Source: Mansonella perstans (taxonomy: Eukaryota > Nematoda > Chromadorea > Rhabditida > Onchocercidae). Taken from it: 64,000 nt of DNA. This document shows positions 41,145 to 50,756 of this stretch, one piece after another. Every line of letters starts with the position of its first letter. The stretch's first letter is position 1. Below the pieces are notes generated by a model. The model did no database searches. It saw nothing but the letters and a program-made list of their open reading frames with translations, and had not been told where the DNA came from. The stretch spans positions 124,001 to 188,000 of the forward strand of contig JBAMDO010000044.1 in NCBI GenBank assembly GCA_037074765.1, in the 5' to 3' direction. The translations under genes and the position numbers were made by a program.

Positions 41145-41276
41145 TCTCAAACATTTCCATATTTCGATCTATTGTGAAATTCCTCAAAATTCATTTATAA
41201 ATAAAAACCTAAGTTTGTAATAATTCATTGTTATATGACCACTAATTGTGACTGATTTGTAATAACTGTGTATCAA

Positions 41277-43881
41277 ATGGACGAATCCGGAACATCTGGT
41301 ACTGTTAGTAGTGATGAAACCGAAAAAAGGAAGAAACGTGGATCTGTTAAAAAGCTTTTCTTTAAGGCTCGTTCATCTATGTTTAATTTGAATAAAAAGC
41401 TGTTTGATAATGATGCAAATTCATTCCAATTTTATTGAAATTATTTAAAATGAGACAAGGAAAGCAAAAAGTGGAGTGAAAAGTGCCTAAAGATTGATTG
41501 AAATATATTAATTTTAATCTATACCATTAAGAAAAATCTGCTACCAATTTAGCTAATTTATTTTATCAAATCTATTCGTTTAAATTACTATACGTATTTT
41601 GCTTAATTAATATATTAGTAATTTCCAGGAAATTGGTAGAATTCTTTTATTCTTTTTGAATAAATTGACGGACTTCTTTCAGGTAGGTGAACGTATGGGA
41701 ATCGTTGAGCAGACACGTTTAGCACCAGAATTTGTTGCTGAAATCGAAAAATACTACAAGTCGGTTAATGGGATTCATTAATTACTTAACAATTTGTAAT
41801 TAACAAATCAAAAAGTTTTTAAGAATAGAACTTCACCATACATCTTTTATTTATGACTAAGGAAAAAAAGCAAAAATATAAATTTTTTATGAACAACATT
41901 TTTTGAATGATCAATTTTTTGGACGAAATGGAAATGATCAATTAACACATCGTTCATTATGCTTCAATTAACAAACTACTAGATTTCGTCCCCGTTAATT
42001 ATTTTCTCAGTAAAAATCAGTTTATCAGTCTAATGCTATCAGTTTATCACACCCATTAGCAAATTTCCATTTTACAATTGTTTTAAAAGGAACCATTTAA
42101 TACTTTCACAGATATCAGGAAGATGTAGAAAAGCTGGTTGATCGATTGGAAAATGTCTTACAAAATAATGAAACAGTTTTACTGCATGGAAACATTGAAT
42201 GTGGTGAGGGAGCGGATCCGTATGAGATATTCGCCCAAGATATTAACGCTTTCCGATCATTTTACTCGGAAAATGCTCAGGTGATCAGAAAAAGCCGGAA
42301 ACTTGAGCTGTAACTTGTTAAATTTTTCCCTCAGTCCCATTTTATATTTTATAAATGTTGAAAGTATATATTGATTAATAAAAAATGTAGTTGAAGTTAG
42401 CACAAAACTGATATTTAAGATAATTTTAGCTATCACATAGTTAATTGTTAGCGTGAATTTCTTATTTTTTCTTAATTAGTGTTAATTCAACATTTTCATT
42501 TATGATTTTTTGATCTTTCAAACAAAATGGTGGTTCACTTTTCGTTTGTCAAATATATCATTCGATAGTAATAAATGCAATGAATAACAAATGTTACCAA
42601 AATTCAGTCAGAAAATTTGCATTAAAATTTACCACTGCAACTTATTTCAGGCTCCATTAGTTGAAGCTGAAGCAGTTGCCAAACGTTTAGCAAAAATGAA
42701 TCGTGAAATGCAAGCTAAAGGTGCCCAACAGCTAAGTGCTTTCCGATTTGCTTTATTTCAACATTTTATTTTATTCTGTAAAATAATTTATAGTTGTAAA
42801 ATAATTTAATTTATAGTTTATTTTTCAGTTTAAGTCATCCATTCGGAAAGCACTTAGCTGTTAACGTGATAGTCATATATATTTTTTTTTCAGGAAAATT
42901 ACTCGAATCATTACTTTTAGCTCAAAATAAGTCATATATATTTTTTTTTCAGGAAAATTACTCGAATCATTACTTTTAGCTCAAAATAACGATAAGTAAG
43001 GTTTAAGCTTGATAATGGCGAAATTCTTGTCTGTACAATTTTGTAATTAGTGAAATCTTTTTTTCAGGCCGTCGATCGATTCGCAAAATGCGACAGTTTG
43101 TGACAGAAAAGAAATTAGCAATGATTGAAGCGCAAAAAAAATTGATGCAAGTATGCGATAGTATGGATGCAGCTAGACATGCGGTTTGTCTTGCTGTCAA
43201 ATTTTCAAATTTTTTTTATATCTTTTAATGCCCTGATAATTTTGCGGTGGAAAATTTTAGAATTAATATTTCCTTCTTTCTTTTTATTTCACTTCGTTCA
43301 AACTTTTTTTTTGTCGTTTGAGAGAAATCTTTTGGCTTTTTTTCTTCTATTACTATATTTATTTAAGCTTAAACAAACACGAACTACGGAAATGGTCGAA
43401 GAAAAAGGGAAATTGTACGAACGTACGGTGAGCGAATTCGATCAACAAGCTGCCCGTGTTGCGGCATTTCCCGAACACTTGTCCGTTGAAAAAGAGGAGC
43501 ATCAGAGAGAGCTATTTGATGTAAAGGCTATTTTTCAGTTTAGCTTTCTTTTTGGAGAACATTATTTATCATTTAATTTAGGTTAACATTCACATAAGGT
43601 CAGGTCGTTCATTATTTTCTTTGACTTTCTCTTTGGCCCGAAAACGTATGATGAAATTAGTGGACAGGTGTTAATCATTCATTTGACTACTGACCACTGA
43701 TTAAATCTAGTTTCAGTAATTGAGAGTTGAAATTTCTTCGAAACTGTTATTTCTTATTGGTTCATTCATTTCAAAGCAGTATTACATTTGTTGTTTGCAG
43801 TATTTTGAAACGCTAGAAAATTTTCATCAGAATGTAAATTTGTTGCTTGAAGAACATTTGGTAAAAATGGAAATGCCTTAA
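41277..43881 (+). CDS. probable BAR-domain protein (endophilin/amphiphysin-like)
   Basis: Exons 41683-41759, 42112-42280, 42651-42735, 43068-43183, 43368-43520 and 43801-43881 join in phase. The proposed first exon begins at ATG 41277. The protein, about 250-272 residues, opens with a basic amphipathic stretch (KKLFFKARSSMFNLNKKLF) and continues as long charged helices, including VGERMGIVEQTRLAPEFVAE, a segment RRSIRKMRQFVTEKKLAMIE, and LYERTVSEFDQQAARV. The amphipathic start plus three helices and the length fit an N-BAR membrane-curving fold; this is fold-level recognition and I cannot name the subfamily. There is no SH3 domain at the end. The donor of exon 1 is unresolved: the frame and length fit best with a GC donor after codon 46 (41414), while a GT donor exists after codon 23 (41345). 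Exon 4 ends inside codon AGC, giving QQLS-RRSIRK. Confidence 0.65.
42727..42862 (+). repeat. perfect 20-bp inverted repeat across a 5' splice site
   Basis: The arm at 42727-42746 is the exact reverse complement of 42843-42862, with a 96-nt loop. The left arm covers the last nine bases of BAR exon 4, the donor GTGCTT at 42736, and intron sequence after it. In the pre-mRNA the arms could pair and hide the donor. Confidence 0.9.
42872..42989 (+). repeat. exact 59-bp tandem duplication carrying a splice acceptor
   Basis: The unit at 42872-42930 is repeated without a mismatch at 42931-42989. Each copy starts GTCATATATA, continues with nine T and CAG (a strong acceptor), then GAAAATTACTCG and on to CTCAAAATAA. 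Both lie in the intron between BAR exons 4 and 5. Perfect identity means a recent event or an assembly artefact. Confidence 0.9.
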
Positions 43882-45150
43882 TCAACACTCGGTGCCAATC
43901 CTGGCCAACAATAAATGATTCCATGAAATATATATACTTGTGTATCAATCTGCGCCATATATCATGTAACAATTTAAAACTGTTTGAATTAATGAATGAG
44001 ATTTTCTATTTTACAGTGTAATTATGAAAATGTGATTAATATTTTCTCAAATCTCTATAACTTTCATTTTCTTTGCATTAAATTCATTCATATCATTCCA
44101 GTACTTGAAAAATTAATGAGATAACTTAATATATTACTTTTGCTTTTAAATTTTGAATTGTTCTCAAATTTTGTTTTTTCTATTAAATATTAAAATTTTA
44201 TTCAAGTCTTCACTGAGCTTGAATTGATATATGACATAGTGCAAAACTAAAATAGAGATAATATACAAATGGAATGATCTAATAGCTAGAGATTGGAAGG
44301 AATATATAACTAATTAGTTAACAATGAAAGAATTTTACTTAAAATGCTAGCTTGCTATTTATTTGCAGTTCAGATTTACTGCACATTACTAAAAACAGTT
44401 AGTTTGAGACATTCTAGTGGAAAATGAAATACAGCGAAGAAAATTTTTGAAACGATAGAAATTATTATTCTGATCGATGTTTTTTTTGTTCGTCTCTTTT
44501 TTGCTTTCATTTCATAGGAGAAGAGTTTGTCAACTGTCAAATTTATTAGATATTATAGTAAAGTTATTCCTCACAAATAAATAATATCCTAATTGATGAT
44601 ATTTAGTATAGCAATAATTCTTAAGAAGAAGTAAAAGATCTTAAGAACAAAATAAAATTTAAATTTAAAAAAAAAAATTTTGAAAAAAAGATGAAAGAGA
44701 GATAGATAATTTTATTTTTCAATAAAAAAATAAGCAATAAAACCGGTATAGAAATCTAATTCATAAAAGTGTCAATTTTTAGGAAAAAAGACAAAAAAGA
44801 AAATAAAGCAAATCAATCATGATTTTCCTTTTTTGTTAGAAATAAATGTTTTTTTTTCCATTCAAAATGATCTAAAATGAGAGAGCAAAAATTCAACTCC
44901 CAATGGAAAGATAATGGAGAGACAAGGCAACCTATCTATAATATTGAATCTTTTAATCGAAAATTAAAAATAATAAAAAGGAATTTATACTAACATTAAT
45001 AAACTTAAAAAATTAAAAAGAATAATACAAAAAAATTAACTAAAATATAAATGGTTCAGCACCTACAAAAAATAATTAAATCCCATAATAAAATTATCGA
45101 AATAAAAAGAACTAGGAAGAAATGAGGTTAAGCAGGATGCTATTCCGCCT
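43882..45150. other. AT-rich intergenic region
   Basis: After the BAR gene's poly(A) signal I see no exon. Sequence from about 44640 to 45110 is extremely A-rich on the plus strand, with long A/AAT stretches. Confidence 0.6.
43910..43915 (+). terminator. AATAAA poly(A) signal of the BAR gene
   Basis: AATAAA lies 29 bases after the stop codon at 43879-43881, fitting a short 3' UTR. Confidence 0.6.
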
Positions 45151-45387
45151 TTATTTTCCCCATCTTTTCATTCCTCCCATCCTGTCTACAGTATAATGAG
45201 ATAAGAATTCGTGATAATATGAAATAACAAGTTTTGGATTATTTGATTTAAATTCTTCAACATTGTCATCTATTCGTTTGGTGACTTTTTCTTCTTCGTC
45301 TTCCAAAGAACACATTAAATGCCGCAGTGAAACTGGAATATCCGTTCCACCAATTAATCTATCCTTCAGTGCAGTCACTACTATCAT
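45151..45387 (-). CDS. small ORF, 78 residues, unrecognised
   Basis: The minus-strand frame starts at ATG 45385-45387 and encodes 78 residues with a balanced, hydrophilic composition (SLEDEEEKVTKRIDDNVEEF) unlike the AT-noise around it. An AATAAA on the minus strand overlaps the stop codon. A TAG lies just upstream in frame, so either the ATG is genuine or this is a last exon entered through an acceptor such as GCAGTAG before the ATG. A short upstream frame in another phase (MKEQWEWYWLSLM...) overlaps the ATG by ATGA. I do not recognise a family; it may be a terminal exon or a pseudogene fragment. Confidence 0.35.
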   Translation of the reverse strand: MIVVTALKDRLIGGTDIPVSLRHLMCSLEDEEEKVTKRIDDNVEEFKSNNPKLVISYYHEFLSHYTVDRMGGMKRWGK

Positions 45388-46016
45388 TTGCTACTGCTAC
45401 CACCAACACCGCTGGTAACCATCAGTGACAACCAGTACCATTCCCATTGTTCCTTCATATAAAAGCCGTTGTACTACAACAGAAATTCTACCATTTTTAA
45501 AATTATTTATATTTTTGTTGCCAACATTATGTGCATAGCCAAATTACGATTATTACTTCTGTTTGACCAGCCAATTAATAAAACAGCTTTAATTAGTGAG
45601 GTTTCTTAGTTTCTTGAACTAGCAAATTCCTTATATTAATCGCATCTGATGCGTATTTTGAAAAATTCTGTGCTTATTTTTTCATTCCTTAATTTTCATA
45701 AAATTAGTTTTTAGGAATACTGCAATTCAATTCTGATCAAATAAGAATAGTTTATAATTTTTAGATGGCTTAGCTTTTGTCAATGCGTACTCCGTAATCG
45801 TGAGATTTTATGTGGAGAAGATTCTATAAGAAGTTGATTTCTTAATTTGATTATGTATTAAATGCTGCTTTCTCGGCTATCATTCTTGAATCATTTGACA
45901 GATCCGTTATTCAGCAGAAATTTAAAAAGCTAAATCAGTTTTACTTCATCAAAAAATTTTCATTTCCGGTATTTTTGGCGAATACTTTATACCGTTTTGG
46001 ATATTCAACAATAATT
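45388..46016. other. non-coding region upstream of the collagen gene
   Basis: Presumed promoter and 5' UTR of the collagen gene. A duplicated-looking segment, TGCTTTCTCGGCTAT, occurs at about 45863 in this flank and again at about 46038 inside the coding exon. Confidence 0.5.
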
Positions 46017-48296
46017 ATGACTAAAGTTAAATCAGCTGCTTTCTCGGCTATTATTGCTTCAGTGATTACGGTAATTTTTGTCTTTGCTCAAGTACAACAA
46101 TTTTTCGATTCCATCACGATGCTGAAATATAAGCTAGCCGTAAATATGGATGAATTTATGGTCATGCAAGTGAGTCTATTACATTTAGAAATAATTTATA
46201 TGAAATCCAAATTAAATTATTTCAAAGCAATTTTCGTTTTCTCAATTTATAAACTTGTTTTTTCATTTTTGTTTATCGAATTTTGAAATGTCACCACGCT
46301 GACCTACCAAAATATTTCACTCTAGAATACTGTTCAACTAATTTATAATTATAGATAACATTCAATTTTTACTATTAACAGGAAATGAAATTCTTCAGAA
46401 CTGTTTAGATTGAATTTCTCATTGATTTATTTCAATGTTTTCATTTTTTATTTCTGTTAATTACGGCTGGAATTTGTTGTAACTTTAGAGACAGTCTTGT
46501 CGAAACAAAAACTTTTTTTTGGGATTATTGATTAGGATTATTGATGATCGGCTCATAGCAATCATGAGAATAGGATAAACGTCAACCGTTATACAAAGAG
46601 GGGTAAAGCAGATAAATACAAAAGCAGTTAGATCGACATTTGAGAATCATCTGGATGGATAATGGACGAGCAGGACAAGTAGTTAAGGAACTTGATAAAA
46701 TGTTAGGAAAATAGCTTTCTGGTTTAATGTCGTAAGTTAGAATAAATAAAAGATTAGCTAAGTGAAGTGTTAGTTGAAGTAATGAGAATGATGGCATCAG
46801 TAAACTCACAGATCTTGCTAAAGTCAAATAACTCCTGTTATTGGTCTTGCAATATTTTAATATAATGTAGAAAATGCATTAGTTGCAACTATTTCACCTG
46901 CCTTATCCTTTCAATCATCTCCTCCGAAAATATCTCAAAGAATCTTAGACTTTCATTTCCAAGAGAAATGAGAGCATATTAGAAATCATGTATGAAAACT
47001 TCCCATGAATCAAAAAGATAATGGTTCCAGTAGCAATTATTATAAACTATAAAGTTATATGTGAAAATTAATAGTCAGTGAGCATAGAAATAGTATGTTC
47101 AAGCAAACGTATTTGTAGGATCAAATCTGGGTGGAACTGCAAGAAGCCCGAGGTGCGCAACCAACGACACAAAAACGTTTGGCCCGTGAAGTACCGGAAC
47201 CAACATGCAGTAGGTTTTACATGGAAGCTGCCTATATGCGTGATGTATCAGATAAATTGGTTTTTCCCTTGGATTTTTTCAAGTGGATTTAAAATGAATT
47301 TTAGCATATAACTTAGCTGATCACTTATTATAGATTGTGACACATCAAGTCGCTGTCCACCAGGTCCACCCGGTAGACCAGGTATGGACGGGATGGATGG
47401 CATGCCTGGTCAACCAGGTCCACCAGGTGAGCCCGGTGTTCCAGGAATTTCTGTATCGATTGAGCCACCAAGAGATTACAGTTCGTGTAGAGTATGCCCA
47501 GCAGGACCACCTGGTCACATAGGATATCCAGGACCTCCAGGATTGCCAGGAACAATGGTGCGTGCTTTTAATCATTCTCTTCTGACTTTTTAAGTCAGAA
47601 GAGAATGATTAACTTTTTAACTATTCAATAGTTCTTTTAGTTCATTTAATTCACTCATATTTCATTATATTAAAAACTAAGGCTCAATTTGGAAACTCTA
47701 ACAATTTCATTCAAGTATCGCTTACAGGGCACACCTGGAAATGACGGTCTTCCAGGACATCCAGGTATGCCTGGTCCAGTTGGACCACCTGGTGAAGGTG
47801 GAGAACGAGGACCAGTTGGAAAAGATGGGCCACCAGGACCCCCAGGTCGAGAGGGAGTACGTGGAGTTCCAGGTGCGGCAGGCGAACCCGGTCCGCGAGG
47901 TCAAATCGGGCCTAAAGGCTTCATGGGTCCACCAGGAAACCCTGGAAATCCAGGTGCACAAGGTCCACCGGGACCGCAAGGAGAGGCTGGACAACAAGGC
48001 TAGTTCCTGTTGCATTTTTAGCAGAGACTAAGTACACTGATAATAATAGCTCATGATCAGTGATCTTAGAATATATTCAAAAATTTTGTTCACTAACTTT
48101 TCGGCTTAATTAATTTTTTATTACGATAGTAGTTAATTAGTGGTAATATTATTCAGGTCAAAGTGGCTACACTGGCGCTGTCGGTGCTCCTGGTCTCATG
48201 GGTCCACCAGGTGAAGATGGCGGATATTGTCCATGTCCACGTCGACGTAGCAGGAAAGTGATCAAAGTGGCAGCGAAAACATCTAAAAAATTGTGA
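46017..48296 (+). CDS. nematode cuticle collagen
   Basis: Exons 46017-46169, 47119-47209, 47334-47557, 47728-47998 and 48157-48296 give 292 residues, the usual size for this family. Residues 1-51 form the hydrophobic N-terminal domain of cuticle collagens ([20 protein letters not shown]), acting as signal anchor. A basic KRLAR at residues 70-74 is the likely subtilisin-type processing site. Cysteines at 81, 83 and 89 precede the first Gly-X-Y block; a second pair (SSCRVC) lies in the next interruption, then a long Gly-X-Y block, and the C-terminus has GGYCPCP followed by a basic tail. These cysteines would form interchain disulfides in the trimer. The upstream TTG-initiated extension is ignored in favour of ATG 46017. 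The last intron, 47999-48156, must use a GC donor (AAG then GCTAGT); otherwise the frame stops at TAG 48001 and loses the C-terminal cysteines. The product is secreted by hypodermis into the cuticle in this family. Confidence 0.93.
47568..47612 (+). repeat. perfect 21-bp hairpin with 3-nt loop in collagen intron 3
   Basis: 47568-47588 is the exact reverse complement of 47592-47612, separated by TTT. It begins 11 nt after the exon 3 donor at 47558. It would form a very stable RNA stem in the pre-mRNA or a cruciform in DNA. Confidence 0.95.
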
Positions 48297-49804
48297 AAAC
48301 CAAGAAAAATGAAATTAAAATTGAATCAAATTCGAAATGCCAAATTATGCTGATAAAATAATTCTTGCATAAAATAGTAATTGTCAGTCAATTCATCAAT
48401 GATAAAAAAGATGCTAATTAAAGATTGCTTGAGTTACGCTACTCGCTTGCCATACGTCATCGTTAGTAGTGAAAGGAATGTATTTAATTTGAAACGAAAT
48501 CAAATTTAAAAGCACAGAAATAAGAGTTAAGTAATTTATAGAAGTATTAAGAATTAATTCCCAAATACAAGTGCTTACGATTAGAAAAAAGTTTTGGGAT
48601 ATTAATAAAATTAAAAGAAAATTTTCTGTTCCTGTTTCTTAATCAATGATTGTTTTCGCTTCATCTTTCTTTAGTATTATAATAACTTTGGAGTTAATCC
48701 AAGTATATGTATATATGCATATATGGCTGGTGTGTTATAATCCGGTAATGGATTTTATCCTTTCAAAGTACATTCGTAAAAAGGAAAAAGTTTTTTTTTA
48801 TTTAATTTATTTGAGACACAGCAAGACTGGTTCTATAGGATAAGTTGAGCTGAATGGTAATGAGTGAATGAAATCATTGAACAATATTTAGATCTTAGTT
48901 CAATGTTTGAATGGAATTAGATTTTAAGAACGAAGAATTAATGATGAAACAACTTCTCATTTAATTCATAACGAAATGAAAAAAATAATGAAAAAACAAT
49001 GACAAATATAATTTTGATAATTCATAGCAATTCAAATGATTTCTGTCTCTTTTTGGAATACTTTCTCTTCAATGATTTTTTGATTCTCATTGATAAATTT
49101 ATCAGAAAAAAACAACCGAAAAAATGGAATCATTTTGGTGCATTTTATATAAAGAAAATGTTGTAATTATTTTTTTTGGAAAAAATTGTAAAAAAAGGGA
49201 CAAATTTTATTTTTTGTGAAATTACTTAATGCAGTTGTACTTTGAAGAACATTTCATCATATTTTTATACTTTCCCTTTGCCTTACTGTAAAACCTTCCA
49301 TTTATGTAGTCCCATGCGTAAATGGCCTAACCGTCGATCCATTCTGTCATTCTTTACTTAAAATAACTGGTCGGAAACAAAAATCCTCTCAAATATTTGT
49401 TGTCAACAGTGATTTTTGTAGTCAAAACAAATTCATTTCATGCTTAATTGTTCGATAATTGATTTAAATATGATATAATGCATTTTTTTTTTCTAGACAA
49501 AAAAATTTAGTAAACTCAAATTTTTTGATCAAAAAATTGAAATACTACAAAGATTAAAGGAAATAATTTCACAATTCGACAGATTCTTTTGTCCGGATAA
49601 AAGAATCTGTTATTATTATCTGTGCGCGATGTGCTATAGAATATTGATGCAAAAATGATCAGAATTAGCACTGTAATTGATAAGTAAATTTCTATTCATT
49701 AAAATTGAGTTGCTGAAACGACAGTCGATGAATTGTCATATGAAAGCGAGTGCATTTTCAACTAGATTGATAGCTATTCTGATGAAATGTCCTATTGTCG
49801 GTGT

Positions 49805-49937
49805 AAAATTTTAAATCTCATTATCCGATAATGTCATATGCTCCATTCTGACACGAAAATTTTAAATCTCATCATCCGGTAATGTCATTTTCATCATTTT
49901 CAGACAGAAATTTTAAAACTCATTATCCGGTGTAAAA
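49805..49937. repeat. imperfect tandem repeat, unit about 51 bp, 2.6 copies
   Basis: Copies start at about 49805, 49856 and 49907. Each begins AAAATTTTAAATCTCATTATC (with small changes) and continues CCGGTAATGTCAT in the first two. Non-coding. Confidence 0.75.
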
Positions 49938-50601
49938 TAAGCGGAAAAAAAAAATTGTTTCTTCCTGAAATCATCTGATTTTTTAATCAATAGCAGTTTT
50001 TTTTGAATAACGATTTCATTCTATAATAAATTTATCTGCAAAGTGCATTTTTATAGACAGCTAAGTGCACAACCGGAATCATTTCAAAATTTAAAACCAT
50101 AACAATACGTGGTATTGAATAAATTATTATAATGCACTTTGATCAGTTCGATCTCTCTCATTCTCTCAATCTCTCAACCAAAGCTTTGAAAAAATTAACA
50201 ATCCAAATACTTTACCATTTCAATTTCATTCCTAATCCATTCATTTATTTATCCATTCATTCATTCATTTTCATTCATTTATTTATTTAATTCCTAACAC
50301 TGTAATAAAATTAAAATAATTCATTCTTGTTCATCCATACCTTCATTCATTAATTTAATTCCTGCAAATTAATGATTATCAATAAATTACTTCATTCTAC
50401 GTGTTTCCGTAAAAATAATTTGAAAAGTATTTTTTTGTAAGAAATAGAATTTGTTTCCAATATAACCAATGTTTATTTTAGTTATTCATCAAAAAAACCA
50501 TTTCGTTGTAAATTTCTTCATCCAACACATTTTATCGCATGCTAATATTTGCTACCGATCGATACAATTCCTGTCTTCACTTTGATTAATTTGATCTCTC
50601 A

Positions 50602-50756
50602 CATTTAAGAAACATAAAATTAATTTTCCTTTTTTTGTTTCCATGCTTAAATTGCTGGCATCGTATTGCCATAAATTTTTTAAGCCTATTCTTTCATTTC
50701 ATTTTCCAGTAATTTCCGAGCATTTAAGAAATATAAAATTAATTTTCCTTTTTTGT
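50602..50756. repeat. 36-bp near-identical direct repeat, 119 bp apart
   Basis: CATTTAAGAAACATAAAATT at 50602 recurs at 50721 with one change, and both continue AATTTTCCTTTTTT. Non-coding. Confidence 0.8.

Larger units (their letters stand above)
25192..41276. other. 16 kb AT-rich region between divergent genes
   Basis: This gap separates the start of the ERICH3-like gene (minus) from the BAR gene (plus), so it should hold both promoters. Almost all frames are short and translate to AT-type peptides. It holds CA/TA and GT microsatellites, clustered short repeats, and a few GC-richer pockets (about 32741-32950, 37855-37925, 39060-39245), listed separately. I can confirm no complete gene in it; a missed multi-exon gene is possible. 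Confidence 0.55.

Noticed and set aside
42891..42996. The KLLESLLLAQNN block as a constitutive BAR exon
   Set aside because: Its 43 nt break the phase to exon 5; direct joining of 42735 to 43068 keeps the frame and reads naturally as QQLS-RRSIRK.
47328..48015. Antisense and out-of-frame ORFs in the collagen exons
   Set aside because: They are shadows of the Gly-X-Y coding pattern; the sense frame explains the sequence fully.
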